A stretch of 64,000 nt of DNA. It comes from Streptomyces sp. NBC_01471. Its GTDB lineage: Bacteria > Actinomycetota > Actinomycetes > Streptomycetales > Streptomycetaceae. Position numbers and translations under genes: made by a program. The stretch lies in NCBI RefSeq assembly GCF_041438865.1, contig NZ_CP109450.1:2583001-2647000 (forward strand), read 5' to 3'. Positions 57,501 through 64,000 of this stretch are shown here, one piece after another. Every line of letters begins with the position of its first letter. Within the stretch, counting starts at the first letter, position 1. The notes under the pieces were generated by a model. The model worked only from the letters and a program-made list of their open reading frames with translations. It searched no databases and was not told where the DNA came from.

Positions 57501-60500
57501 GGACCTGAAGGTGCACACCCCGTCGTCCGGCGGAAATCCCGGCGGGACGGAACAGTTCCAGCCGCCGCCCGGGGGCGGTGCGCCGCTCTCCGTACACCTC
57601 CAGCGGAACGGCTCGCACTTCGACGGGACGACGGAGCCGGCCCCCCGTCCGCGGACCGAGTCGTCCCATGCCCCGGGCGCGTCGCCGAACGCCCCTCTTC
57701 AGACACGGCACACCAGCCCGCACGAGTCCCCGGCACCCGTCCCGCCTCACATGCCCGCCCCCACGCCCACGCTCACCGCCGACTACTCCGTCGCCGAAAT
57801 GCCTCCGGCTCCCCTCCCCAAGGCGGTCACCGACGTCGAATCGCTGGGCAAGGCCGAGATCGGGCCGCCCTCCGACCGGACCAGGGAAGCGGGCGGGGCC
57901 ACCGCGTCCGTCTGGGAGCGCGCGTTCGCGGTCGAGCGCACCCTGCTCAGCGACGGCAGCGTGCGCTCCGACATCACGGTCCGCATCCATCTGGATCGCC
58001 GGCGGAAGGCCACCGAGAACCACGTCGCGAACGCCAAGGCCATGGCGAAGCGCGGCATCGACAGGTACTACAACGACCCGAAGCACCGTCTTCCCAACGG
58101 TGATCTGCTGCATGTGAAGCTGGAGTTCGTCCTCGACCCCGCACAGGCGCACCGAAGGGTGAAGCTGTACCCGGACCCGGACGGGAGGGGCCGCGACGAC
58201 AGCGCCACCTGGTACGTCTCCGAGAGCGGGGAGGGCGCGAAGGACAAGTCGTACGTCATCGCGCACGAGACCGGCCATCTCCTCGGCTTCCAGGACCAGT
58301 ACCGCGAGGCCACCGAGGGCGACCCGTTCCGTCCGGTGTACGACGACCACTCGCTGATGTCCGGTTACGGCATCGACGAGTCGGGGCTCATCCAGTTCGA
58401 CATGGACCACATGATCTCCGATCACCACCTCTCGCCGACGCTGCGGATCATGCCGCGGGACCTGCTGCTGCTCTCCACCGCGATCGACGCCGCCTGGTCG
58501 CACACCCCCGGCGCAGGCACGGGCCCGCACGACAAAGCCACCGCTCACATCCCGCGCGACGTACGGGAACGAGTCCTGCGCGGCAACCCCCGCACCGGCG
58601 CCACCGGTCTGCTCGCCCCGCGCGGCCCCTCCGGCCGGGCCCGCCCCGAAGCCACCGGACCACTCAACCCCAACGGCACCTACCGGGCCGGCCAACGCCC
58701 CGACGGCACCGACCAGACAATGTTCCCCGACCACTGGAGCCCCGACGAGGTCCTCCACGCCACCCGCCAGGTCTACCTCGACCACGTCAGGACCGGCAGC
58801 CTCAGCACCGACACCGTACGATCCGAACGCCACGCACGCCCCACACGCTCCGGACGCAGGACATTCGACGGCGTCTACCAAGGCGTCCGCATCACAGGCA
58901 CCGCCGACACCACCGGCACCATCCTCGACTTCGCACCCCACCCCGACCAGTCAGGCCTGCAACCACCCACCCACCTCACACCGCCCCCACCCCGCGAACC
59001 CTCCGACGAACCGGCTTTCAGTGACGCCTCGATGCGCTTCCTGCTGCGCGGCGACCCGTCGACGCTGACCGGGGTCCAGTACGCACACGGTGACGAGAAG
59101 CGCGAGCTGGCCCAGACGGACCGCGGAATCACCTTCGAGAAGCTGACGGACCCCGACGTCAACGGAGTACGCCGAGCCGAAGTGTGGTTCCGGAACCCGC
59201 CGACGGGACCGGGGAGGGCGACCCTGAAGGTCGGCGACGGCGACTCGCCCGACGGAGTCGTCCAGGACGGCGTGGGCACCAATCCGCGGATGCTGTTCCC
59301 CGAGGAGTGGACCCCTGATGAACTGCGCGAGGCCGTGCGCGACGCACACCACAACGCGCTGGCCAACGGCACCTTCGAGGTGCTGCCCGAGGGCGGCTAT
59401 CTGTGGGAGGGCGTGGCGGGCGGCGTCCGGATGCAGGGGGTCGTGAAGGACGGCGCGCACCGCTGGTTCCGGCCGACCCGCTTCCAGCCGCACCCGGAGT
59501 GGGACGCGCACGACATCGCGGCGGTCACCTCCGAGACCCCGATGACGTACTCCAGGGCGTCCGGCGGACTCGCCGACTTCCGGGTGTCACACGTCGTGTT
59601 CACCAACGGGGACCGCGGCCTGAACCTCACCCGGATCGTCCGCTACCCGGCGAACATGCACCCGTCGGCCCTCGCCGAACTGCACGAGAAGCTGGACGCC
59701 GTGCAGGAGCACATCGAGGACACGTACAACTCCGGGGAGGAGAGCAAGGAGAACGGCCGCCTTCCCAAGACCCGGTTCACCGTGGAGCTCCGGCCGGCGA
59801 AGGGGACCGGCCCGTCGGGGAACGGCGCGGACCTCGGAGCGCTGTCCCTGCGCAGCACCGAGGAGGCGGCGGCCCAGCTGCTGGGCTTCGACCTGGACCC
59901 GGACGCGGGCCGCGAGAATCTCGTACGCCAGGTCCTGGAACACCGGCGCCCGGTCCCGCAGTCCACCGACCTCTGGCACGCCCCGCACGAGCGGCGGGGC
60001 ACGACCCCGGATCCGCTGCTCGCGGCGGACGTCGAGGCCGCGCTGCGCCGCACCACGCACGCCGGGCTGTTCGACGAGCCGGGTCTGCTGGAACTGCTCG
60101 CCGCCCGCCGGTCCCAGGACCACGCCCCGCACGTCACGAAGGAGTCGACGGAGGCGGCGCTGGCCGCCCTCACCGAGGACGAGTTCACGCCCGACTACAC
60201 CCGGACCCCGGACCACCGGCTGCCGGAGGGCTGGACCGCCGACCGGCTGCGGCTGGCCGCGCTGCGGGCGGCACGCAGCAGCGCGCCGCGCGTCCCCGAC
60301 CCGTACCAGCCCGGCGCGCTCACCATCGTGACCACGCCGGAGCCGGGCGTCAGGCTCACCACGCACATCGACAGCACCTCGCTGCTCGTCCTCAACGCCG
60401 AGATCGTCAGGGTGCCGCAGCCGGCGGCCCCGGCCGGACACACCGGGGCCCCGGCCCCGCGCCCGGACAGCCATGCCCCGGTCGACCTCGACAGCCAGGT

Positions 60501-63500
60501 CACCCCGGCCAACCCGGTCCATCTGGCCGCTGTTTCACGGGCGTTGAACCTGCCCCCCGGGGATCTGCGCAGCGCCCTGCCCGTACTGCACCAGTCCGCC
60601 ACGCCGAGTGAAGCGCTCCACACCCTGCGGACGCTGGCGGCGCGGCTCGGCGCGGGCCCGCAGGTGGGCGAGTTCGTCCGGCGGATGTCGGAACTCCAGA
60701 TCTCCGCGGACGACTGGTGGGACCTGTCGACCTTCCAGCACAGCCAGGGTGCGAGCATGCGGAGCCTGGTCGACCAGGACATCCGGGAGAGCCGCCTGCG
60801 GATCGCGGAGTGGCAGGCCACCGACGTGGTGGACACCGACACGGTCACCGACGCCACCGCGCACGAGCTGGGTGTGCATCCGCTCGCCCTCACCCGGCTC
60901 GCCGACGCCCTTCGGCTGCAGTCCCCTTCGGATGTCAGCCGGCTGCACGCGGACGCCGACTTCTGGCGGCGCGCCGCCACCCCGGAGGAGCTGGCGCTGG
61001 AGTACCTGGCCGGGCACCGCACGGAGATCGAGGACCTCCGTGCCGAGATCGACCGGGAACGGTTCGACGAGATCGCCGACGAACTCCTCGGCGAGGACCG
61101 TCACGAGACCGGCGATCCCGACCTCGACTACCACGGCTTCGTGTACTGGACCAGGATGTCCCTCGATGGTCTGCGGCACTTCAGCGCGGCCGAGCTGGAC
61201 TTCCTGGTCGGCAACTGGTCGGCGATCAGGGACATCGTGCCGCCACCGCCCGGCTTCGACCTCGCCGATCTCCGGAGCCATGTGTACGAGGTGGAACACC
61301 TCCGCAACCTCGCCGAGTTCGCGGCCCTCAAGGCGAGCCGGGCTCAGGACCAGGCGGCGTACGACGAGGCGCGGGGCCGCCTGGCCGGGCTGGACGCTGA
61401 CATCACGGAGCACCGAGCCGAGATGGAACAGCGGCTCGCCCAGCTGTGGTCCGAGAACCCCATGACCCCCGCCACCCCGGGCGTGCAGACCCCTCCCTTC
61501 CACCAGGCCACACCGACGCACACGGCCTTCGACGAGGACATCGTGATGGGCGAGGACGCCCCGGCGGACTCGGACGGGGACATCGTGATGACCCCGAGCC
61601 CGCACCGGCCCCATCAGTCCCCGCCCACCGTCCCCGCGCAGAACGGTTCGCACGTCGACGGGACGACGGAGCCGCCCTTCGTCCAGCCCCAGAACCAGCA
61701 CACGGACCAGACCGAGCCCATGGCCCGCACCGCGCCACAGGCCCTCCACGGCACGTCGGCCACCCCTGTCGCTCCCACGCCCGTCACGAACACCGCGGGC
61801 CAGACGGCAGTACCCCCCGCGAGCACCGAGATCCCCCGGCCCTCGAACGCGTTCCTGCACAGCGCGGGCTACACGGGGCCGCTCTGGATGCGCCAGTTCG
61901 CCACCCGGCGCACCGCGGGTCCGGACGGTTTCACCGAGGCGGAGATCACCGTGCGCATCCACCTGGACGTCAAGGACGGTGTCACGCCCGAGGACGTCAC
62001 GGCCGTCAAGGCCCTGACGGACCGCAGCCTCGGTACGTACTTCAACGAGCCGCGCCACCGCCTGCCGAACGGCGATCTGCTGACGGTGAGGGCCGAGTTC
62101 ACCGACGACCCGAAGCAGGCGCACCACACCGTCAACCTGCACCCCGACCCGACGGGCAACGGCCCCACGAACGCCGGCAACTGGTACCTGTCCGCAGCGA
62201 CCATCGCATCCAAGCCGCACGTGCCCGCCCACGAGATCGGGCACCTGATGGGCCTGTGGGACTACTACCGGCGCCAGACCCCGGGGCTCGCCCACTGGCC
62301 CGTCTACGACGACCACGCGCTGATGGGCGGCAACTACGCCGACCCGCTCTTCGGCCGGATCACGTCCGACAGCAACTTCCAGATTCCGTCGCAGCTTTCG
62401 CCGTATCTGCGGGTCATGCCCCGCGACCTCCTGGTACTGGGCACCTCGATCGGCGCGGCACTGCGGGACGTCCCGAGGCCCACCGTCAAGATCCCGCTCG
62501 ACGTACGGGAACGCGTCCTGCGCGGCAACCCCCGCACCGGAGCCATCGGCCTGCTCGCCCCGCACGGCGCCGCCGACCGCCCCCGCCCGGTGCCCACCGG
62601 CGACCGCAACCCCAACGGCACCTACCAGGCGGGCACCCACCCCGACGGCAGCCCCCGGACGGTGTTCCCCGACCACTGGACCCTCGAAGAGACCCTCTAC
62701 GCCGTCCAGCAGGTATACCTGCGCGAACAGGCCACCCACCGCCTCACCCCCACCACCAGCACCCCCGGAATCGAAACCGGGAACTACCACTTCACCGGCG
62801 ACTACCAGGGCGTACGGATCACCGGCACCGCCGACGGCACCGGCACCATCACCGACTTCGCACCCCACCACGACCAGACCGAGAGCATGCCGCCCGGCCA
62901 GTTCGGTCCGCCCACCCCGCTCATGCCGACCGCCCCGCCCGTACCGCCGCCGGTCCTCGCCGGGGACCCCGCGATCGGGGAGGGCACCCTTCGTTTCCTG
63001 ACCTACGGCTCCACCCACAGCAGGACCGGCGTCCACTACGCGCTGCCCGGGACGGGCGGGGCGGACGCGCAGTACGACCAGGGCGTCTCCCTGCACCCGC
63101 TGTGGAGCGAGCACCCGAACGGCACCCGGTGGGCACAGGTCTGGTTCAAGGACCCGAACCTGCGGGGGCGGACGGCACAGGCCGCCGCCAACGGCACCCG
63201 GCCCCCTCTCGAATGGCAGCCCGGCGACCGGGAGACCGAGGCCATGATCGGCGCCGACGGCGAGGTGGCCACCGCCCATCTGCTCTTCCCCGAACGCTGG
63301 GCGCCGCACCATCTCTGGAACGCGATCGTCGTGGCCCACCGCAACGCACGCAGCAACGGTTCATGGGTGGAAGTCCCCGAGGGCGGCTACCTCTGGGAGG
63401 GCGTGTACGACGGCGTACGGATGCACGGACACGTCCGCGACGGCGAACAGCTCTGGGTCCGGCCCTCCTCGCACCAGCCCCCTCCGCCGGAACGCCCCTC

Positions 63501-64000
63501 CCAGATACTCGCGGCCACCGCCCCCGTACACGTCGTGCGGAACAAACCGGATGGCACGCCGGCGCCGTTCCGTGTCCAGCGGGTGATCCACCAGGACGGC
63601 TCCCTGGGGATGCACATCACCCGGGTCCTGGAGCATCCGGCGCTGGACACGAATCAGCGCAACACACTGACCGGGCTGCTGCCGGAGATACGGCTGCAGC
63701 TGACCGCCGAGCTCAACCGGCCCGACCCTTACGGACGCCGCGAGCTGAGCCTGGTCACCTTCGACGTGGAGCTGTCGCCGACGGACGACCCGACGATGAC
63801 GGAGTACAGCGAAGAACTGGCGAACATCGAGCGGGACTTCTGGAATCCGGACACGGTGTGGGGCCTGATGGGGCTCCTCCCCGAACACCATCAGGACGCG
63901 GACAGCCTCCTGCTCCAGCTCGCCGACCAGCTGCCGCCGGTACCGGAACTGCCGGCCGGCTGGGAGAGCCCGGCGGGGCATCCGCACACCGAGCAGAGCC
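48532..64000 (+). CDS. Giant multidomain T7SS effector/polymorphic-toxin-like protein (3' end outside window)
   Basis: One frame runs from ATG 48532 to the window end without a stop, giving at least 5,156 residues. Residues 1-105 form a WXG100/CpnT-like helical domain (turn FEG at 60-62), then hydrophobic and Lys-rich helices to about 470. A Thr/Asp/Gln/Pro linker spans about 484-800. A beta-rich body spans about 800-2,450. A coiled segment follows (about 2,475-2,560). Two OTU-like domains come next: DGNGFFHSL at 2613 with H2804, and DDGYSQLTSLL with S2858 and H3029. Both lack the catalytic Cys. Then a duplicated block carries metzincin sites H3245/H3249/D3255 with Met3276 and H4567/H4571/D4577 with Met4598, plus FPxxW modules at 3398, 3589, 4711 and 4919. 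It is adjacent to T7SS core genes and is very probably an exported effector; the C-terminal activity is unseen. Confidence 0.9.
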   Translation, partial: MLTPSPAVEWIMHALTGMKWPQANEDELRNAAELYDSVADDYKQLDDQLVLLLQSIQKNFEGDAANAFLNLGQVIAGGDDSFLDAAAEQSKTMAKAARDTANQAEYTKWMMLAQLIELLAEFMYAMAFSWVPGLGEALMSELSWRTLFTRLFLKALIKELLKRIAQHVALGVGMGIAMDRIIQMVQIGEGHRDSFDNKLLLDAVKFGAIQGLVTGPLSLLAPGLGKWLGNKLGTGLSKLLTKELNTAFKTLEKVGGKGAGDLAKNLAKVLSDHDLNLTKGFYKASGKESAKGAGDTFIKNVGKEFAKSPFHGLTKEEARQIGQTWAKTVTKHWSGPAKGAAEALSKELTKELSGKVDKSVLKALADDMPQSLMHMGFQGNKRFRLGEVGSGLLVESIGQNLGEGFYNLIYQDGFSTSWDTFVAGMLTGGLSHAGHVYLVHPVVHAMSHHFDTSGLDGGLGKGLDKNLDLDLDKDLNKVPDDDLDYLDVSDTDSDTETLYGDTDLTTDTPQGTGSDTTTDHTSHGPVTPSTPVTTASSDTTVPTVHHTNDVQQTNASDSRNQSEAPVTPLAPVSQVAPNASGSPTHQAPTTSPNLSSTQSSSSSTPHAAPPPRRPNQSPLLPNSGEGSSIELKPLRRPTSTQTTSTDFDSSLAPNNEPVTTPKPTVDNATETVDVNETADVSETVSDTPPPRPLPHDNTVSTEHRNNAALDTDQLQNDQSHQETTQQTDQQANQHTDQQNNTQATTHAGDQVTAQTNQQANQQANQENPGGAPEHDATLTPPTNGPGETAEGSPRPPLWQHDVSLYVKPDATNPRPPERPLPTGSAAGHSSTRLLQPRQGRSIGRTLHDKLNAALDLKRSGDRADESVIKQIDDELARRPGSFLGDGRRFVVKHSVPSRFGTSLTKAKRTVMTVKAVPYADQWTHHPDTKTEDPGNPDPNARDPHKLDSSQQLQQQTGTNTGTSRGTGLQAGFAAGALPSDARMLLDLRVGASHNQKHVVGSHDQRTFQRETRTTGSSESFHQDVYYQVEFHPDERIPSFGAGIKNGMTTRVSKDSAVPKETEVRVPRTFTPPPGARLGSPSTEGFGPVKSVFDWAVQKLDARPGGYKHQQLSDYFSSDHFHSRSDEMARGPLAPLDVRRRNGNSAGTFQVGKAISGEHHLIEVASDAEMRITDAITVKNEVLVQDNRRYVVAFFGGSRFAIPTDQAPSIFMQLGLTLHYSHDSSEVSLQGGNVGRKITGRVKGSDTALYLQELQVPVTFEGERHVLDTWSLVRLPVREARERAGWDPDTLTRPEGSEPPLPAHWRHGDYDLTHTRATDLVIDNTHATDPQSPNVLVDRVLEWINRTHGDSVLVAPRPGGNSADPRSQRTKFLQAISGERSRAQANTRIIMAKFDERNLATTLNELAHDGLSVKLFGRNLTKENLFALNLKAELDRPVYQGTDRDWMTRQNTNAGERVGNAHSTTHTFGAQAGGTVELRSNETFRAGTPDHIGVLGARAGATRQHTRSNGTVFTAGHEDVTATPAGMHSFLATGRFKAQLVGVHQWHVPYRALTLGRAGRKIHEPAPVGGPDATLGDFSVMLHLSEQFMPKIDPHAEGAINPYAAGRETTTRELEPTETEDLWAPSAWQREDSLKNIPVVTLNVPTDHHLQQAGPLVAGRATRGEWSLTSGGTSQHQRMKDAFGSMALTADSDQVFSPTGKQLNDVRAPGFLYGATGDIRLVGRRGNPTAVGGPVDLKPELNNSLDLAVSGGNGKGWVLSFDLNAGHFPAQHTSVPTTTRYGFGVTPYSRSSMTSTGGGRTNSRSVNIVPENGQWVPVTTDAQYRFEMSGDKLGALTPFRSKLPAWTGQLVDKANAWRGLVSEQAAHALNLFNTGITQVPSLSEGAGTWSHPSWFKESPLGVVPVSAPSDHHANRAQLMQGLRNLRFTRNSLESIRTLLSERHGQAMVESGIPQQYRGRAPWRGFTDSLPLGGREYRVTVKQVPGARTVDDFGFGDVESGHSVTTSTTDSRGVTRSRGLSANITERITGPNGSAGGPLGNSSTSKGTSGGHSSSESDTVAQTTVIPGPLATVSTSYDVVVTVRDNKNNVVLEHTWPAGSAKSQEPLALLKPGGEAGGDAYTPPPSAVDVWQSNNATPARISQHLSQHVSGDNRPAGLVPGNGVHFTRVLGSENVEALAHITLAKAQTPHLNGGHAGKGPETHGVLTGDDLVRARAKAATVKLLSPGKGGGDTLTAGTNELSLTGSLIDGSALGENGYQPLGLVDDTLVGGSTGSLQLHPAFALSGAELLATADVRMEFGTGTGESVDVGMGQVHGKNGGLGGDAIGADSHKTTYQVTPVIAPGVGSSQEFKFNEATAAKINMKPSTGRAFLFSVPTKWLAVAEVHRHAKDSSVGQLVTRGTTWNGYDPPGVQAGEADTKVLAWIREDVARDLGLITPQNHPAKLSKQWDDVAKGWNAWKGNHDAYWNTYRPLTDLAFAVRDARHRRDMATTPEARRTAEQALGAARAELTKARETVGPELESLGQKLKAAGEQYHALRSAADALNTWYRLPANERGATEPGVLAYDESVEHDHGVEKPEHPAEYTESTDEQGEVTGLEDPSTGKVHPVGPVSHDGNGFFHSLAEHLVRINPDLLEERGITVPADHDLSGVADELRSLFGETLRESGNGPLAEYTHPDLTDKFEPAEVRAAGLENLLDRSTPQGREYTEGKWIPHSAGAPSSNHRAVLTPQQRTSLAASQTVRPANEESAAKDSAGDLYPPLAAQLFHVPVTVLVDGRRHTFMPDGSEATGGEGADGVELLLKDGHYRHVDQTKDLRPPQDLTSEDDTDSVSDEGSDEGSDLEPTDTHRPVLKVPDDGYSQLTSLLVSAPSAVRPKLPHIGQKLRALVDDPDRLRATASAASDVETHQELHTLALGMKEAVHAHVRELGPQGLAELLPDLVPPHTPGNPRAVYRAQNLLFKEVRSAVAEWEHRGDSPWSKSFLPLLAGTFNVDLKVHTPSSGGNPGGTEQFQPPPGGGAPLSVHLQRNGSHFDGTTEPAPRPRTESSHAPGASPNAPLQTRHTSPHESPAPVPPHMPAPTPTLTADYSVAEMPPAPLPKAVTDVESLGKAEIGPPSDRTREAGGATASVWERAFAVERTLLSDGSVRSDITVRIHLDRRRKATENHVANAKAMAKRGIDRYYNDPKHRLPNGDLLHVKLEFVLDPAQAHRRVKLYPDPDGRGRDDSATWYVSESGEGAKDKSYVIAHETGHLLGFQDQYREATEGDPFRPVYDDHSLMSGYGIDESGLIQFDMDHMISDHHLSPTLRIMPRDLLLLSTAIDAAWSHTPGAGTGPHDKATAHIPRDVRERVLRGNPRTGATGLLAPRGPSGRARPEATGPLNPNGTYRAGQRPDGTDQTMFPDHWSPDEVLHATRQVYLDHVRTGSLSTDTVRSERHARPTRSGRRTFDGVYQGVRITGTADTTGTILDFAPHPDQSGLQPPTHLTPPPPREPSDEPAFSDASMRFLLRGDPSTLTGVQYAHGDEKRELAQTDRGITFEKLTDPDVNGVRRAEVWFRNPPTGPGRATLKVGDGDSPDGVVQDGVGTNPRMLFPEEWTPDELREAVRDAHHNALANGTFEVLPEGGYLWEGVAGGVRMQGVVKDGAHRWFRPTRFQPHPEWDAHDIAAVTSETPMTYSRASGGLADFRVSHVVFTNGDRGLNLTRIVRYPANMHPSALAELHEKLDAVQEHIEDTYNSGEESKENGRLPKTRFTVELRPAKGTGPSGNGADLGALSLRSTEEAAAQLLGFDLDPDAGRENLVRQVLEHRRPVPQSTDLWHAPHERRGTTPDPLLAADVEAALRRTTHAGLFDEPGLLELLAARRSQDHAPHVTKESTEAALAALTEDEFTPDYTRTPDHRLPEGWTADRLRLAALRAARSSAPRVPDPYQPGALTIVTTPEPGVRLTTHIDSTSLLVLNAEIVRVPQPAAPAGHTGAPAPRPDSHAPVDLDSQVTPANPVHLAAVSRALNLPPGDLRSALPVLHQSATPSEALHTLRTLAARLGAGPQVGEFVRRMSELQISADDWWDLSTFQHSQGASMRSLVDQDIRESRLRIAEWQATDVVDTDTVTDATAHELGVHPLALTRLADALRLQSPSDVSRLHADADFWRRAATPEELALEYLAGHRTEIEDLRAEIDRERFDEIADELLGEDRHETGDPDLDYHGFVYWTRMSLDGLRHFSAAELDFLVGNWSAIRDIVPPPPGFDLADLRSHVYEVEHLRNLAEFAALKASRAQDQAAYDEARGRLAGLDADITEHRAEMEQRLAQLWSENPMTPATPGVQTPPFHQATPTHTAFDEDIVMGEDAPADSDGDIVMTPSPHRPHQSPPTVPAQNGSHVDGTTEPPFVQPQNQHTDQTEPMARTAPQALHGTSATPVAPTPVTNTAGQTAVPPASTEIPRPSNAFLHSAGYTGPLWMRQFATRRTAGPDGFTEAEITVRIHLDVKDGVTPEDVTAVKALTDRSLGTYFNEPRHRLPNGDLLTVRAEFTDDPKQAHHTVNLHPDPTGNGPTNAGNWYLSAATIASKPHVPAHEIGHLMGLWDYYRRQTPGLAHWPVYDDHALMGGNYADPLFGRITSDSNFQIPSQLSPYLRVMPRDLLVLGTSIGAALRDVPRPTVKIPLDVRERVLRGNPRTGAIGLLAPHGAADRPRPVPTGDRNPNGTYQAGTHPDGSPRTVFPDHWTLEETLYAVQQVYLREQATHRLTPTTSTPGIETGNYHFTGDYQGVRITGTADGTGTITDFAPHHDQTESMPPGQFGPPTPLMPTAPPVPPPVLAGDPAIGEGTLRFLTYGSTHSRTGVHYALPGTGGADAQYDQGVSLHPLWSEHPNGTRWAQVWFKDPNLRGRTAQAAANGTRPPLEWQPGDRETEAMIGADGEVATAHLLFPERWAPHHLWNAIVVAHRNARSNGSWVEVPEGGYLWEGVYDGVRMHGHVRDGEQLWVRPSSHQPPPPERPSQILAATAPVHVVRNKPDGTPAPFRVQRVIHQDGSLGMHITRVLEHPALDTNQRNTLTGLLPEIRLQLTAELNRPDPYGRRELSLVTFDVELSPTDDPTMTEYSEELANIERDFWNPDTVWGLMGLLPEHHQDADSLLLQLADQLPPVPELPAGWESPAGHPHTEQS
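57601..61635 (+). repeat. Super-repeat unit 1 of the giant ORF
   Basis: The unit begins at a linker reading NGSHFDGTTEPAP and holds a metzincin-like domain (HETGHLLGFQD), an EndoU-like module (FPDHWSPDE), a second module (FPEEWTPDE plus EGGYLWEGV) and a helical tail to about 61,600. The same order returns in unit 2 about 4.0 kb on. Confidence 0.8.
61636..64000 (+). repeat. Super-repeat unit 2 of the giant ORF (continues past window)
   Basis: The unit starts with NGSHVDGTTEPPF and repeats the order metzincin (HEIGHLMGLWD), FPDHWTLEE module, FPERWAPHH module with EGGYLWEGV. The DNA still matches unit 1 closely in places, for example around 58555 and 62500 (VRERVLRGNPRTGA). Confidence 0.8.

Noticed and set aside
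55261..58941. Minus-strand open frame of about 1,226 codons
   Set aside because: Shadow of the giant ORF; the real frame carries the metzincin and OTU-like motifs.
60535..63339. Minus-strand open frame of about 934 codons
   Set aside because: Shadow of the giant ORF with repetitive Arg/Gly/Val composition and no motifs.

Overview
The window is high-GC DNA with Streptomyces-type gene content: OxyR/AhpC/AhpD, PhoH-PIN, a SpoIIE-type phosphatase, an SLT cell-wall hydrolase, paired FtsX-type ABC transporters and an actinobacterial type VII secretion (ESX/T7SS) locus. Many genes start with GTG, several promoters look leaderless, and GC-rich hairpins close most transcription units. I read it as a chromosomal segment of Streptomyces or a close relative. 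No tRNA, rRNA, CRISPR array or insertion sequence was seen.

Positions 1-31,000 are mostly core or conserved genes. They run: the end of a class I fumarase followed by class II fumarase FumC; a DUF402 protein; a GAF-SpoIIE-ATPase signalling protein; catalase; an unknown lipoprotein/secreted-protein pair; a class A penicillin-binding protein; a five-gene operon with two paralogous MacB/FtsX-like ABC transporters around a PadR regulator (11,381-17,989); divergent oxyR and ahpCD; an AI-2E/PerM-family membrane protein; a secreted SLT transglycosylase with a long leader that may be a riboswitch; phoH; an isoprenyl transferase; an aldo/keto reductase; an A24 prepilin peptidase; a methyltransferase; a STAS protein; a VOC protein; and a cytochrome P450.

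Positions 31,482-64,000 are a T7SS island. It holds an EccA-like protein that fuses a beta-helix to two AAA+ domains, a mycosin homologue whose catalytic serine is Asp, the motor ATPase EccC (minus strand), and the divergent eccD-eccB. A co-directional train of small Esx-like and accessory genes follows. It ends in one uninterrupted reading frame that starts at 48,532 and is still open at base 64,000, more than 5,150 codons. No eccE was recognised.

The giant protein is the most notable object. It begins with a WXG100/CpnT-like helical domain and a Thr/Gln/Pro-rich linker. A long beta-rich body follows, then two OTU-like domains lacking the catalytic Cys, then a duplicated block of about 1,320 residues. 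Each copy of that block carries a metzincin-type zinc site (HExxHxxGxxD plus a Met-turn) and two FPxxW modules that resemble EndoU nucleases. I infer that it is a T7SS-exported polymorphic toxin or large surface effector, with the small genes upstream supplying partners and chaperones.
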